A stretch of 64,000 nucleotides of DNA from Ancylobacter aquaticus (GCF_004339465.1 NZ_SMFY01000002.1:744001-808000); one strand, 5' to 3'. Positions 1 to 9,016 are shown, counted from the stretch's first letter. Notes: generated by a model not told the origin, from the sequence alone. Made by a program: numbers and translations.

Positions 1-458
1 AGCATGTAGTCGGCGCTCAGCCCCTCGCCGGCCCGGCCGACCGAGCGGGCGCGGTTGCCGTTCTCGAAGGATTCGATCAGCCGCGCCTGGAACAGCGCCG
101 GCAGCCGGTCGCTCCACTGCGCCTGGTCGAGATAGGTGATCTGCCCGGGCTGCGGCTCGACGACGATCCGCTCGGTGTCGAGCACCGCCAGCGCGCTGGG
201 CGGGCCCACCACGAGAAGGCCGGTTCCCCGGCGGGGGGCGCTGAAATCCGCCGGCGCGCTCAGATCGAAGGTCGGCACGGCCTTGTCGCCGCCCGATAGC
301 AGCGTGCCGCAGCCCCCGAGCATGAGGGCCAGCGCCGCCACGCCCAGCGCGCCGGCAACCTTGCGCCCAGGATGGCGCGGCTCGGTCGAGTTGCCGCCTG
401 TGTCGTCAAAGGTCACGCGAACGCCCCTGCCCCCGTCGGCCGACTGAAATTCCATCAT
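1..458 (-). CDS. ABC-type transport auxiliary lipoprotein (PqiC/LptE-like), 3' part outside window
   Basis: Outer-membrane-anchored lipoprotein partner of the Mla/MCE transporter encoded just upstream. A hydrophobic stretch ends in a lipobox (Leu-Gly-Gly-Cys) about 50 residues in, preceded by an unusually long polar N-terminus. The visible mature part (LLVVGPPSALAVLDTERI, then Gln-rich sequence with a DQAQW-type motif) matches the PqiC/YmbA-like auxiliary family that closes alphaproteobacterial mla-like operons. Start is uncertain: 458 has a GGGG tract 6 bases upstream, while 470 and 455 are in frame too. It follows mlaD by a few bases on the same strand, so it is co-transcribed. The gene runs off the left edge, so its C-terminus is unseen. 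Confidence 0.75.
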   Translation of the reverse strand, partial: MMEFQSADGGRGVRVTFDDTGGNSTEPRHPGRKVAGALGVAALALMLGGCGTLLSGGDKAVPTFDLSAPADFSAPRRGTGLLVVGPPSALAVLDTERIVVEPQPGQITYLDQAQWSDRLPALFQARLIESFENGNRARSVGRAGEGLSADYM

Positions 459-473
459 ATGGCGCCCCATCGC

Positions 474-1520
474 CTAGCGCCCATTGTAGCTCGGTACGTT
501 CGACCCGCCAAAGATGAACTGGCGCGGGTTGCGCTCGAAATTCCTGAAAACGCGCTCGATCTCGCCAAGCGTGCGCCGCCCGTCCACCGCCAGCGCCTCG
601 TATTGCCGCAGGCCCGGCCCGGCGAACTTGTTGAGATTGGCCGTCAGCTCGGCCGTGCGGGTGTCGAGATTGGCGGCAAGCTTGCGCACTTCGGCAGCGG
701 CGCCCGAAATCTCGTTGAACATGCCCTTGCCCTCCTCGCTCGTGGTCATCGAATCCACATTGTCGAGGATGACGTTGACCTTGCCGGCCATGGCGTCGAG
801 CTGGGCGGTGAAGCCGCTGATGTCATTGATCGTGTTGCTGATTTTTCCAGGATCGACAGCCACGACGAGTTTGTCGAGGTTTTCAGCCAGCGAGGTGATG
901 CGCTTGGCGGCACCGCCCATTTCCTTGAGGAATGTGTCGATATTGCCGGAGTTCTCGCCCAGCGCCGCAGTGAACTTGTCGACATTGTCGATGACCGAGG
1001 AAATCTTGGCGTCGTTGGCCTTGATCAGGTCGTCGACCCGGATAGCGATGTCGTTGACCCGCCCCAGCACGTCGCGGGCGGTGCGCATCAGGTCCTGCAC
1101 CGCGGAGGTATCGGCCTCGATGCGCGGAAGCTGACCTTCCGGCGGCGCCGGCAGCGGCGCGGCCTGCGTCGAGCCGCCGACAAGGCCGACCGAGGCAAGG
1201 CCGGTGAGCAGCTGCGAATCGAGGGTGGCGCGGGTGTCGGATTTGACCGGCGTGGTCGGCTGCACCGCGATACGGGCGATCACCTTGCGCGGGTCCTGGA
1301 CGTCGAGGCGCAGCGCCGTGACCTCGCCGACCGGAATGCCGTTGAACGTGACGGCGGAACCCGTCTGCAGCCCGCTCACCACGCCGCTGAACACGACATC
1401 ATAGGAGGTGCGCGGCCCGCGATTGGCCGATCCGGTGAACCACCAGACGAAGGCGAAGCCCGCCGCCACGATGGCGAGGGTGAACAGCCCGATGATCGTA
1501 TAGTTGGCGCGTGTCTCCAT
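474..1520 (-). CDS. mlaD: MlaD family (MCE domain) lipid-transport protein
   Basis: Membrane-anchored MCE protein, 348 aa, that forms the periplasmic lipid channel of a Mla-type ABC transporter. One N-terminal transmembrane helix lies at residues 7-30, followed by an MCE domain at about 38-113 (VTFNGIPVGEV and SVGLVGGS segments) and a long helical, coiled-coil-like tail. Such a tail is typical of alphaproteobacterial MlaD and much longer than in E. coli MlaD (about 180 aa). The start METRANYTII was chosen because GAGGA sits 5 bases upstream and it follows the ATPase stop by 7 bases; a longer open frame upstream is only read-through. Operon order is permease, ATPase, MlaD, lipoprotein. Confidence 0.9.
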   Translation of the reverse strand: METRANYTIIGLFTLAIVAAGFAFVWWFTGSANRGPRTSYDVVFSGVVSGLQTGSAVTFNGIPVGEVTALRLDVQDPRKVIARIAVQPTTPVKSDTRATLDSQLLTGLASVGLVGGSTQAAPLPAPPEGQLPRIEADTSAVQDLMRTARDVLGRVNDIAIRVDDLIKANDAKISSVIDNVDKFTAALGENSGNIDTFLKEMGGAAKRITSLAENLDKLVVAVDPGKISNTINDISGFTAQLDAMAGKVNVILDNVDSMTTSEEGKGMFNEISGAAAEVRKLAANLDTRTAELTANLNKFAGPGLRQYEALAVDGRRTLGEIERVFRNFERNPRQFIFGGSNVPSYNGR

Positions 1521-1527
1521 GGTGTCC

Positions 1528-2361
1528 TCAGCGCGCCCCTTCGGATCCGAAGCCGGCGGCGCGCGCCCGCTTGCCGTGAAAATAGGCCGAAACCCAGGGA
1601 TGTTTCGACGCCAGCATGGTTTCAATCGGCCCGACGGCGATGACCTTGCCGTCGGCAAGTGCCGCGATGCGATCGCATACCGTATGCAGGCTGTCCAGAT
1701 CGTGGGTTACCATGAATACCGTCAGCCCCAAAGTCTGCTGCAGGGTCGCGATCAATTCATCGAATTCGCCCGCGCCGATCGGGTCGAGGCCCGAAGTCGG
1801 CTCGTCGAGGAACAGGATTTCCGGGTCGAGCGCCAGAGCGCGGGCCAGCGCCACGCGCTTGATCATGCCGCCGGAGAGTTCGGAAGGCGCCTTCTCGGAA
1901 ACATCCGGGGCGAGGCCGACCATTTCCAGCTTGGCGATGGTCAGTTCGTCCATCAGCCCCTGCGACAGGTCGAGATATTCGCGCATCGGGAACTGGATAT
2001 TCTGCCGCACGCTGAGCGAGGAGAACAGAGCCCCCTGCTGAAACAGCACGCCCCAGCGCTGCTCCAGCGCCCGGCGTCCTGCATAGGTCAGCCCGTCGAG
2101 GTCCTGGCCGAACACCGCCACTGTGCCCGCGCGCTTGGGCACCAGCCCCAGAATGGTGCGGGTCAGGACAGACTTGCCGCCGCCCGAGGCGCCGACGAAT
2201 CCGAGGATCTCGCCGCGCATCACGTCGAGCGAGAGCCCGTCGAGAATGGTCCGCTCGCCAAACGCCACCACGAGGTCGCGCACATGGATGATCGGCTCCC
2301 CGGGAGCGACTTCGGGGACAGCCGGGCTGTCGGCGTGTCGCGCTGCGGTTTCGGTGCTCAC
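1528..2361 (-). CDS. mlaF: ABC transporter ATP-binding protein, MlaF-like
   Basis: Cytoplasmic ATPase of the Mla/MCE phospholipid transporter, 277 aa. Walker A is GASGGGKS at residues 57-64. The Q-loop, the signature ELSGGM and Walker B LFLDEPTSGLDP are present, followed by a switch histidine (VTHDLDSL). The closest familiar family is MlaF/Ttg2A. GTG start, with GAGG 5 bases upstream that overlaps the stop region of the permease gene, suggesting translational coupling. In E. coli the partner is MlaE plus separate MlaB; here the STAS function is fused to the permease. Confidence 0.92.
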   Translation of the reverse strand: MSTETAARHADSPAVPEVAPGEPIIHVRDLVVAFGERTILDGLSLDVMRGEILGFVGASGGGKSVLTRTILGLVPKRAGTVAVFGQDLDGLTYAGRRALEQRWGVLFQQGALFSSLSVRQNIQFPMREYLDLSQGLMDELTIAKLEMVGLAPDVSEKAPSELSGGMIKRVALARALALDPEILFLDEPTSGLDPIGAGEFDELIATLQQTLGLTVFMVTHDLDSLHTVCDRIAALADGKVIAVGPIETMLASKHPWVSAYFHGKRARAAGFGSEGAR

Positions 2362-2368
2362 CGGCGCC

Positions 2369-3538
2369 TCACATGTCGATCGCGGCGAAGAACATGGCGA
2401 ACAGCCCGTCCACCACGATCACCAGGAAGATCGCCTTCACCACCGAGGCGGTGGTGTGGGCGCCGAGGGATTCCGCGCTGCCGCCGACCCGCATGCCTTC
2501 CATGCAGGCGATGAGGCCGATGATCGCCGCCATGAACGGCGCCTTGATCATGCCGACCTCGAAGGTGTTGAGGGCGATGGCCTCCTGCAGCCGGGCGATG
2601 AAGATCGTCGGCGAGATGTCGCCATAGAGCCACGCCACCAGCCCGCCGCCAAACAGCGCGCACATGTTACCGATGAAGGTGAGCAGCGGCACGGCGATGA
2701 TCAGCGCCACCAGACGGGGCAGCACCAGAACCTCGTTGGGATCGACCCCCATCACCCGCAGCGCGTCGACTTCCTCGCGCATGCGCATGGAGCCGAGTTC
2801 CGCCGTGAAGGCGCTGCCGGAGCGGCCCGCCACCATGATCGAGACGATCAGCACGCCGAGCTCGCGCAGGGTCAGGATGCCGACCATGTCGACGACATAG
2901 GTCGTCGCGCCGAATTTGCGGAAATGGAAGATGCCCTGCTGCGCGATGATGCAGCCGATGAGGAAGGTGATCAGCGCCACGATCGGCACCGCCCGCAGCC
3001 CTGCGCGCTCCAGATGATAGATCATCGAGGTGAAGCGGAAGGTGTGCGGGCGCACGAGCACACGCAGGAAGGCCAGCACCAGCGCGCCGATGAAGGACAG
3101 CAGCGCCAGCCCGTCCTCCGCCATGGACGCGGACGTCTTGCCGACGAGTTGGATACCGCCCAGCACCGGGTTCACATGGCGCAGGCGCGACGGGTTCTGG
3201 TGGCTGCCCTTGACGATGTCATCGAGAAGTGGCCGGAAACGGCGCTCAAGCCCGACGATCTGGACGCGGATATCGGCCTTGTCGAGGGATTGCAGCAGGC
3301 GGTCGAGCACCACGGCGCCAAGCGTGTCGAAGCTGCGCACGCCGGAAAGGTCGATCCGGGCCGTCTCGCCTGCCCCGGCACCGACTTCCACCAGAGCGGC
3401 GTCCACGCTGCCCTCCAACGCGCGCCCCTGCCCGGCCACCCAGCGACCATTGCCCACGAACACGAGTTCGCGGCCATTGCGGGCGGTGGCCAGAAGCGGC
3501 GCTTCAGCAGCTCCCAAGATGACCTCTCCTGCGGGCAC
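2369..3538 (-). CDS. mlaE: MlaE family ABC permease with N-terminal STAS domain
   Basis: Inner-membrane permease of the Mla-type transporter, 389 aa from the chosen start. About 130 N-terminal residues form a STAS-like domain (IDLSGVRSFDTLGAVVLDRL is the conserved helix region), fused to a MlaE permease with about five membrane segments (IVALITFLIGCIIAQQG; ELGVLIVSIMVAGRSGSAF; TAELGSM). The fusion replaces the separate MlaB subunit known from E. coli. A GTG at 3544 touches the GGAGG at 3545-3549 and cannot use it; the GTG at 3538 has a 6-base spacing and is preferred. First gene of the operon, divergent from the dgcA-like gene. Confidence 0.9.
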   Translation of the reverse strand: MPAGEVILGAAEAPLLATARNGRELVFVGNGRWVAGQGRALEGSVDAALVEVGAGAGETARIDLSGVRSFDTLGAVVLDRLLQSLDKADIRVQIVGLERRFRPLLDDIVKGSHQNPSRLRHVNPVLGGIQLVGKTSASMAEDGLALLSFIGALVLAFLRVLVRPHTFRFTSMIYHLERAGLRAVPIVALITFLIGCIIAQQGIFHFRKFGATTYVVDMVGILTLRELGVLIVSIMVAGRSGSAFTAELGSMRMREEVDALRVMGVDPNEVLVLPRLVALIIAVPLLTFIGNMCALFGGGLVAWLYGDISPTIFIARLQEAIALNTFEVGMIKAPFMAAIIGLIACMEGMRVGGSAESLGAHTTASVVKAIFLVIVVDGLFAMFFAAIDM

Positions 3539-3755
3539 GACCACCCTCCGGCCGCGACGCCGATACGAATTCGCACTGAACTACTTAGCGTTGGGGCCTG
3601 CGGACGTCGAGAGAGCCGTCCGGCGATTCCGGTCAATGACGTGACATCGCCGGCGTAATCACCGGCACTGTGCTTTCAATGCGACGCCCCGCCGGCGCAA
3701 GCGGGCCTTATGCTGGCCCCTCGACACGATTCCCACGTGACCGGCGGCCTGGCCC

Positions 3756-4733
3756 ATGACCGAACTCATCATCACCTCGGAACGCTTTCCGATCCGCGGC
3801 CGCTTCACCATCGCCCGTGGCTCCAAGACCGAGGCCGCCGTCGTCACCGTCGAGCTCCGGGATGGCGCTTATGTCGGGCGTGGCGAATGCGTGCCCTATG
3901 GCCGCTACGGCGAGAGCGTGGAGGGGGTCGTCGATCAGCTCGCCGCGCTGGAAAAGCTGATCGCCGAGGGGCTCCGGCGCGAGGATCTGATGACGCTTCT
4001 GCCGCCGGGGGCGGCGCGCAACGCGCTCGACTGCGCGATGTGGGACATCGAGGCCAAGCGCGCCCGGATGCGCGTCCATGAAATGGCCGGCCTGCCGGCG
4101 CCGCAGCCGGTCGTCACCGCCTACACGCTGAGCCTCGACACGCCGGAGGCGATGGCGCAGGCGGCCCGCGAGGCCGGGCATGAGTTGCTCAAGCTCAAGC
4201 TCGGCGCGGAGGGCGACCTTGCCCGCCTCACCGCCATCCGCGCGGCGGTGCCGCAGGCGCGGCTCATCGTCGATGCCAATGAGGGCTGGTCGGCGGACAA
4301 TCTCGTGGCGCATCTGGCCGCCTGCGCCGAAGTGGGGGTCGAACTGGTCGAGCAGCCGCTTCCGGCCGACGACGACGCGCTCCTCGCGCAGATCGCCCGC
4401 CCGGTGCCGGTCTGCGCCGACGAGAGCGCGCACGGGCTCGACAGTCTCGACACGCTGGCCGGGCGCTACGATGCGCTCAACATCAAGCTCGACAAGACCG
4501 GCGGGCTGACCGAAGCGATTATGCTGGCCCGCGCGGCGCAGGCGGCCGGGCTCGACATCATGGTCGGCTGCATGGTCGGCACGTCGCTGGCCATGGCGCC
4601 GGCGCTGCTGCTGACGCCGCTGGCGCGCTTCGTCGATCTCGACGGCCCGCTGCTGCTCGCCGCAGACCGTAGCCCCGCGCTGCGCTATGAGGGCAGCGTC
4701 GTCTACCCGCCCGAACCCGCGCTCTGGGGCTGA
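3756..4733 (+). CDS. dgcA: Enolase-superfamily dipeptide epimerase / N-acetyl-D-Glu racemase (DgcA-like)
   Basis: Mandelate-racemase-fold enzyme, 325 aa, most like L-Ala-D/L-Glu epimerases and the DgcA racemase. The catalytic Lys pair is K146-x-K148. Metal ligands are D173 (VDANEG), E199 (LVEQP) and D222 (CADES), and the second acid/base is K244 (NIKLDK). The C-terminal GCMVGTS motif binds substrate. Such enzymes recycle muropeptide-derived Ala-Glu or racemise N-acetyl-D-Glu. The dgcN partner that often accompanies dgcA is not visible here, so the substrate is undecided. Its 3' end overlaps the convergent MFS gene by 31 bases. Confidence 0.82.
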   Translation: MTELIITSERFPIRGRFTIARGSKTEAAVVTVELRDGAYVGRGECVPYGRYGESVEGVVDQLAALEKLIAEGLRREDLMTLLPPGAARNALDCAMWDIEAKRARMRVHEMAGLPAPQPVVTAYTLSLDTPEAMAQAAREAGHELLKLKLGAEGDLARLTAIRAAVPQARLIVDANEGWSADNLVAHLAACAEVGVELVEQPLPADDDALLAQIARPVPVCADESAHGLDSLDTLAGRYDALNIKLDKTGGLTEAIMLARAAQAAGLDIMVGCMVGTSLAMAPALLLTPLARFVDLDGPLLLAADRSPALRYEGSVVYPPEPALWG

Positions 4734-5878
4734 CGCAACCGCCCGGCAATCAGCGCGAGCGTCGTTCCCGCCAGAGCCAGCCCGGCCGAGGCGAGGAAGG
4801 CTCCCGGGCCAAAGGACTGCCACAGCGGACCGGCGGCGAGCGTCGCGCCGGCCATGGCGATCGCCGTTGCCCACGCTGCCAGCGCCTGCACGCTTGCCCC
4901 CCGCCCGGGCGGGGCATGGCGGGCGACGAGTTCCACCGTGCCGAGATAGGTGCAGCCGAAGGTGAGCGCATGCAGCGGCTGCAGCAGCAGAAGCAGCAGC
5001 AGCGGCGGGTCGAGCGCCATGACCCCGAAGCGCAGCACGCCGGCGAGCCCGCCGATCAGCAGCAGCTTTTCCGGCCCCAGCCGCCGCGTCACACGCGTGC
5101 CGGAATGGAACAGCACCACCTCAGCCAGCACGCCGAGCGACCAGAGCAGGCCGATCACCGACGTGGAAAGCCCGCTGCCCTGCCACATCAGCGAGGCGAA
5201 GGCGTAGAGCACGGCGTGCGAGCCCTGCACCAGTGCCGCCGCCGCAAGGCCGACCAGCAGCACCGGCGCCATGCCGGCGAGCGTGGGGCGGCGCACCGCC
5301 GTCTCGTGCGGCGCCGGCCGGGCCTCCTTCAGCGTCGCCCCCGCCAGTGCCGCCGCGACGCTCGCCCCGGCGATGAGCCAGATCACCGTGTCGGCCGGCA
5401 CCTTCACGAGAAACACGCCGCCGAGCAGCGCGCCCGCCAGCAGATTGCCGCCGATGAAGGCCATGGAGCCCCACAGCCGCACCCGGCCATAGTCGATCAG
5501 CCCCTCGCGCCGGCGCGCCACCGCATAGGCGTCGAGCACCGGCAGGCTCGGCTGCCAGAATACGGCGGCGAGCCCCAGCCCGATCAGGATAAAGGTCATG
5601 CTTGGCGCCAGCGCGATCCCGGCAAAGCAGAGCGCCGTGGCGGCGGCGTAGACGATCAGCGTCGCGCGGGGGCGTCCGCTGCGGTCGGCGAGCAGGCCGC
5701 CGAGCGGCATGGTGACGAGCCGCACCACCTGCGGCACGGCCAGCGCCAACGCGATCATCGACGCATCGAAGCCGCGCCCTTCCAGCCAGACCGGAAAGAA
5801 CGGCATGAACACGCCGATGCCGAAGAACAGCCCGGCATAGACGGCGGCGATGGCGTGGCGCGGGGCAATGAGGGGCAC
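4703..5878 (-). CDS. MFS transporter (HcaT/MFS_1-like)
   Basis: Twelve-helix major facilitator, 391 aa. The N-terminus (GIGVFMPFFPVWLEGRGF) and the loop 2-3 motif GGLLADRSGRPR are characteristic of the phenylpropionate-permease/MFS_1-like group found across Rhizobiales. The substrate cannot be told from sequence. Its stop lies inside the 3' end of the convergent dgcA-like gene (31-base overlap), so both reading frames are used there. Transcribed in the same direction as thiD upstream (about 90 bases away) and could be cotranscribed with it; a thiamine-precursor role is possible but unsupported. Confidence 0.85.
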   Translation of the reverse strand: MPLIAPRHAIAAVYAGLFFGIGVFMPFFPVWLEGRGFDASMIALALAVPQVVRLVTMPLGGLLADRSGRPRATLIVYAAATALCFAGIALAPSMTFILIGLGLAAVFWQPSLPVLDAYAVARRREGLIDYGRVRLWGSMAFIGGNLLAGALLGGVFLVKVPADTVIWLIAGASVAAALAGATLKEARPAPHETAVRRPTLAGMAPVLLVGLAAAALVQGSHAVLYAFASLMWQGSGLSTSVIGLLWSLGVLAEVVLFHSGTRVTRRLGPEKLLLIGGLAGVLRFGVMALDPPLLLLLLLQPLHALTFGCTYLGTVELVARHAPPGRGASVQALAAWATAIAMAGATLAAGPLWQSFGPGAFLASAGLALAGTTLALIAGRLRQPQSAGSGG

Positions 5879-5967
5879 GAGGCGGCTCGCAGCGAGGGCT
5901 GCTTCGCTTAGCAGGCCCGGCGACCGGGCGCGAGCGCGTTACGCGCCACCGACCCGCAGGACTCCGC

Positions 5968-6774
5968 TCACCACCAGGCGTGGAAGTGATGCACCGGCCC
6001 GTGGCCCTGCCCGATAGCGAGCTCTTCCGAGCGCGCCAGCGCCCGCGTGAGATATTCCTTCGCCGCTTCCACCGCCGCGCGCAGGCCGAGGCCCTTCGCC
6101 AGCCCGGCGGTGATGGCGGAGGAAAGCGTGCAGCCGGTGCCATGGGTGTTGCGGGTGACGAGGCGCGGCGCGGAAAGTTCGAGGAAGCCGTCGGCATCGA
6201 GCAGCACGTCGATGCTGTCCGGCCCCTCGCCATGGCCGCCCTTGATCAGCACCGCGCGGGGCCCCATCGCGAGCAGAAGCTGCGCCTGCGCCCGCACGCT
6301 GGCGATATCCTCCGCCGGCGCCGCGTCGAGCAGCGCGGCGGCCTCCGGCAGGTTCGGGGTGATCAGCAGCGCCTGCGGCAACAATTCGCGGCGCAGCGTC
6401 TCGATCGCCTCCGGCACCAGAAGCCGGTCGCCGGAGGCGGCGATCATCACCGGATCGAGCACCACCGTTTCCATGCCGTGGCGCTTGAGGCCCGAGGCCA
6501 CTTCCAGGATCGCCTCGGGGCGCGAGAGCATGCCGATCTTCACGGCATTGACTGCGAGGTCGGAGAGCACGGCGTCGATCTGCGCGGCGATGAAGGCGGG
6601 CGGAACGTCGTGAATCGCGGTGACGCCGCGCGTGTTCTGCGCGGTCAGCGCGGTGATGACGCTGGCGCCGTAGACCCCAAGCGCGGAAAAGGTCTTGAGA
6701 TCGGCCTGGATGCCGGCGCCGCCGCCGGAATCCGAGCCTGCCATCGTCACCGCGATCGGTGTGGAGCCTGCCAT
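5968..6774 (-). CDS. thiD: Hydroxymethylpyrimidine/phosphomethylpyrimidine kinase
   Basis: ThiD phosphorylates HMP and HMP-P on the pyrimidine branch of thiamine synthesis. 268 aa, the usual length. The N-terminal motif [18 protein letters not shown] and the C-terminal GTGCTLSSA anion-hole/catalytic segment are diagnostic. The start [11 protein letters not shown] follows the TPP riboswitch by about 75 bases; an upstream in-frame ATG would place the coding region inside the riboswitch and is rejected. No other thi gene is visible, so this is a stand-alone thiamine-regulated unit. Confidence 0.95.
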   Translation of the reverse strand: MAGSTPIAVTMAGSDSGGGAGIQADLKTFSALGVYGASVITALTAQNTRGVTAIHDVPPAFIAAQIDAVLSDLAVNAVKIGMLSRPEAILEVASGLKRHGMETVVLDPVMIAASGDRLLVPEAIETLRRELLPQALLITPNLPEAAALLDAAPAEDIASVRAQAQLLLAMGPRAVLIKGGHGEGPDSIDVLLDADGFLELSAPRLVTRNTHGTGCTLSSAITAGLAKGLGLRAAVEAAKEYLTRALARSEELAIGQGHGPVHHFHAWW

Positions 6775-6847
6775 GCTACGCCTCCCTCGCCGTCGAGAGC
6801 CGGAAGCGTCGCCCCTCGGGGAAAATCGCCCCGAATGCGCGCGATCC

Positions 6848-6955
6848 GTTCCCTCCGCCGGCATGACCCGGATCAGGTTCGTGGGTTGGCGGCGCCCCCT
6901 GCGGCACGCCTGAACCTCTCAGCCCGGAGGGCTTGCGCGCCTTGGGCACCCCAAC
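6848..6955 (-). promoter_or_regulatory. TPP riboswitch (THI element) upstream of thiD
   Basis: On the minus strand the conserved blocks appear in order: GGGGTGCCC (6944-6952), GCTGAGAGGTTCA (6911-6923), then ACCC, AACCTGATCCGGGTCATGC (about 6861-6879) and the closing GGCGGAGGGAACGG. These are the thi-box helices of the thiamine pyrophosphate aptamer. It sits 73 bases ahead of the thiD start, so it should repress thiD when TPP is bound, in this phylum usually by hiding the ribosome-binding site. Confidence 0.95.
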
Positions 6956-7081
6956 GTGATCGTCCCCGCGAGATAGGCGAGGACACGGGCGCGCGCAAGG
7001 CTTCGTCGCGCCACGGGGGTTGCGCCGTCTTCCACCTTCTGGTCCATATCGGCCTCCCCCGACCCAAGCTGGAATGCCGCG

Positions 7082-7318
7082 ATGGTTCCCTTCTTCATGC
7101 AGATCAAATGTCAGCTCGGCCGCGCCTATGAAGTGGCGAACGCCATCGCCGACGCCGAGATCGCCTCCGAAATCTATTCCACCGCTGGCGAGTTCGACCT
7201 GCTGGTGAAGTTCTATGTGCCGGAGGGCACCGATATCGGCCATTTCGTCAACGAGAAGGTGCAGCTCTTCCCCGGCATCCAGGACACCCGCACCCTCATC
7301 ACCTTCAAGGCGTTCTGA
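7082..7318 (+). CDS. Stand-alone Lrp/AsnC ligand-binding (RAM) domain protein
   Basis: 78 aa consisting solely of the alpha-beta effector domain of Lrp/AsnC regulators, with no DNA-binding helix-turn-helix (conserved GEFDLLVKFYV and GIQDTRTLITFKAF). Such SraM-type proteins bind amino acids as oligomers and may modulate full-length Lrp regulators. The ATG at 7082 has GGAA 8 bases upstream; an internal ATG at 7097 would remove five residues. Divergent from the TPP riboswitch-thiD unit and convergent with the DMT exporter, whose stop is 4 bases away. Confidence 0.85.
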   Translation: MVPFFMQIKCQLGRAYEVANAIADAEIASEIYSTAGEFDLLVKFYVPEGTDIGHFVNEKVQLFPGIQDTRTLITFKAF

Positions 7319-7322
7319 GCCC

Positions 7323-8267
7323 TCACGGGGTCGGCGCGGCGGGCGGCGTGGTCGCCGCCTCCTCCCGCGTCCGGTCGATGCCGAGCTGGCGCTCGCGCCA
7401 GATGACGAACAGACCGGCGACGATGACAATCGCGCCGCCGACCAGCACCAGCAGCGGCGGAATCTCGGCGAACAGGATGAAGCCGAGCAGCAGCGACCAC
7501 AGCATGCCGGAATAGGCGAAAGGCGCCACCACCGAGGCCGGGGCGTAGCGATAGCTTTCGGTCAGCAGGATCTGGCCGACCCCGCCGAGGAAGCCGATCG
7601 TCAGCAGCAGCGCCCCCTCGTACCCGCTTGGCAGCACCCAGCCCCAGCCGGCGGTGGCAAGGCCGGCAAGGGCGGCCAGCGCCTGGAAATAGAACACGAT
7701 GGCGGCGGTGGTCTCGGTCTGGGTGAGACGGCGCACCTGCACCATCGCCCCGGCGGTGAAGGCCGCCGCCATCAGGGCGTAGAGCGCGCCGAACATATGG
7801 CCCGGCGTGTCGAAGGAGCCGTGCATGTGCGGCCACAGCATCACCACCACGCCGCCCAGCCCCACAATCACCGCCGCCCAGCGAAAGATCTGCACCCGCT
7901 CGCGCAGCAGCAGAGCGGCCAGCATGACAGTCAGCAGCGGCGCGGCGAAGCCGATGGCCGTGGCATCCGCCAGCGGAATGCGCGCCAGCGCCGCGAAGCT
8001 CAGCCCCATGGCGCAGACGCCGATGGTGCCGCGGGCGATGTGGCCGAGCGGATTATCCGTCCGCACCGCCGCACCGATCTCGCCGCGCCAGGCGAGCAGC
8101 GCCAGCAGCGGAAACAGCGCGAAGAACGAGCGCGAGAAGACGATCTCGCCGGTCGGAACGTGATCCGAGACGATACGGACGAGGGCGGACATGATGGTGA
8201 AGAGGAACGTCGCGCCGATCTGCAGCGCGATGCCCTTGAGCGCGTTCATGGGGCCGCCATGGAGCAC
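7323..8267 (-). CDS. DMT family transporter (two EamA domains)
   Basis: Drug/metabolite-superfamily permease, 314 aa, with about ten hydrophobic segments in two EamA repeats. The first repeat is SRSFFALFPLLALLAWRGE-like and the second begins near MFGALYALMAAAFTAGAMV. These usually export amino acids or other small metabolites; the substrate is not predictable. The GTG at 8267 has AGGA just upstream; an ATG at 8249 is an alternative start and begins MNALKGIAL, the more typical family N-terminus. Monocistronic by layout. Confidence 0.85.
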   Translation of the reverse strand: MLHGGPMNALKGIALQIGATFLFTIMSALVRIVSDHVPTGEIVFSRSFFALFPLLALLAWRGEIGAAVRTDNPLGHIARGTIGVCAMGLSFAALARIPLADATAIGFAAPLLTVMLAALLLRERVQIFRWAAVIVGLGGVVVMLWPHMHGSFDTPGHMFGALYALMAAAFTAGAMVQVRRLTQTETTAAIVFYFQALAALAGLATAGWGWVLPSGYEGALLLTIGFLGGVGQILLTESYRYAPASVVAPFAYSGMLWSLLLGFILFAEIPPLLVLVGGAIVIVAGLFVIWRERQLGIDRTREEAATTPPAAPTP

Positions 8268-8305
8268 GGTTCCTACCCCCCGGCAAGCCGGCCGAAGGTG
8301 TTATT

Positions 8306-9016
8306 TCACGGGAAGGGATGACCTCCCGCCAGCGCGATACCGCCGAACACGACGAGGATGGCGAGCACGAGGCACGCGAGCGCCAGCCCCACCCCGCCCG
8401 GCGTCGCCGGGGCGCGATCGACATAGGTGGCCGCCGGCTTGGTGCCGGTGATCATGGCGCGGATCAGATTGTCCCGGCCGAACAGCGAATAGGCGAGATT
8501 GACCAGCACATGTAGCCCGATCAGCCCCAGCAGAAACGGGTAGAGCCGGTGGTGCCACGTGGAGGCGCTGCGGATGGTCTCGTCGCTGACCACGTTCGTC
8601 ATCGGGCCATAGACGATGATGTCGTCGCTGGTGAACAGGCCGGTGAGCCCCTGCGCCGCCACCAGCGCCAGCAGCGCCATCACCACCCAGCCGCCGAGCG
8701 GATTATGGCCGAGAAAGTGCTGCGGGCGCCCTTTGAGCAGGCTCGCGGCATAGCGCAGACCCGCCGCCGGGCCGCGAAGGAAGCCGGCAAAGCGCGCGGT
8801 CGAACCGCCGACCACCCCCCACAGCACGCGGAACACCACCACCACCAGAATGGCGAGGCCGTTCCATTGGTGCCAGACCAGGCCGACATCGCCGTAATAG
8901 CGGCTGACGAAGGCAAGCCCGACCAGCGCGGCGAGGCCCCATTTGGCCAGCCGGGTCGGCAAGTCCCACGCCAGCAGCGGCGCTGGCGCGGGAGACAGGA
9001 GAGACGCCTCGGTCAA
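8306..9016 (-). CDS. Cytochrome b561-type (Ni-hydrogenase cytochrome b family) membrane protein
   Basis: Four-helix di-haem cytochrome b, 236 aa, that probably passes electrons between the quinone pool and the haem protein encoded just upstream. Conserved His residues lie in the GLVWHQWNG, STWHHRLYPFL and LIGLHVLV helices. No ATG exists near the family N-terminus. A TTG at 9016-9014 overlaps the cytochrome c prime stop (ATTGA arrangement) and gives a protein beginning MTEASLLSPAP, so translation is likely coupled. The two genes form the common cytochrome c prime-cytochrome b pair of proteobacteria. Confidence 0.85.
   Translation of the reverse strand: MTEASLLSPAPAPLLAWDLPTRLAKWGLAALVGLAFVSRYYGDVGLVWHQWNGLAILVVVVFRVLWGVVGGSTARFAGFLRGPAAGLRYAASLLKGRPQHFLGHNPLGGWVVMALLALVAAQGLTGLFTSDDIIVYGPMTNVVSDETIRSASTWHHRLYPFLLGLIGLHVLVNLAYSLFGRDNLIRAMITGTKPAATYVDRAPATPGGVGLALACLVLAILVVFGGIALAGGHPFP

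Noticed and set aside
372-1643. Long plus-strand open frame opposite the MCE genes
   Set aside because: It is antisense to mlaD/mlaF, which have clear family motifs; the product has an Arg/His-rich composition typical of high-GC shadow frames.
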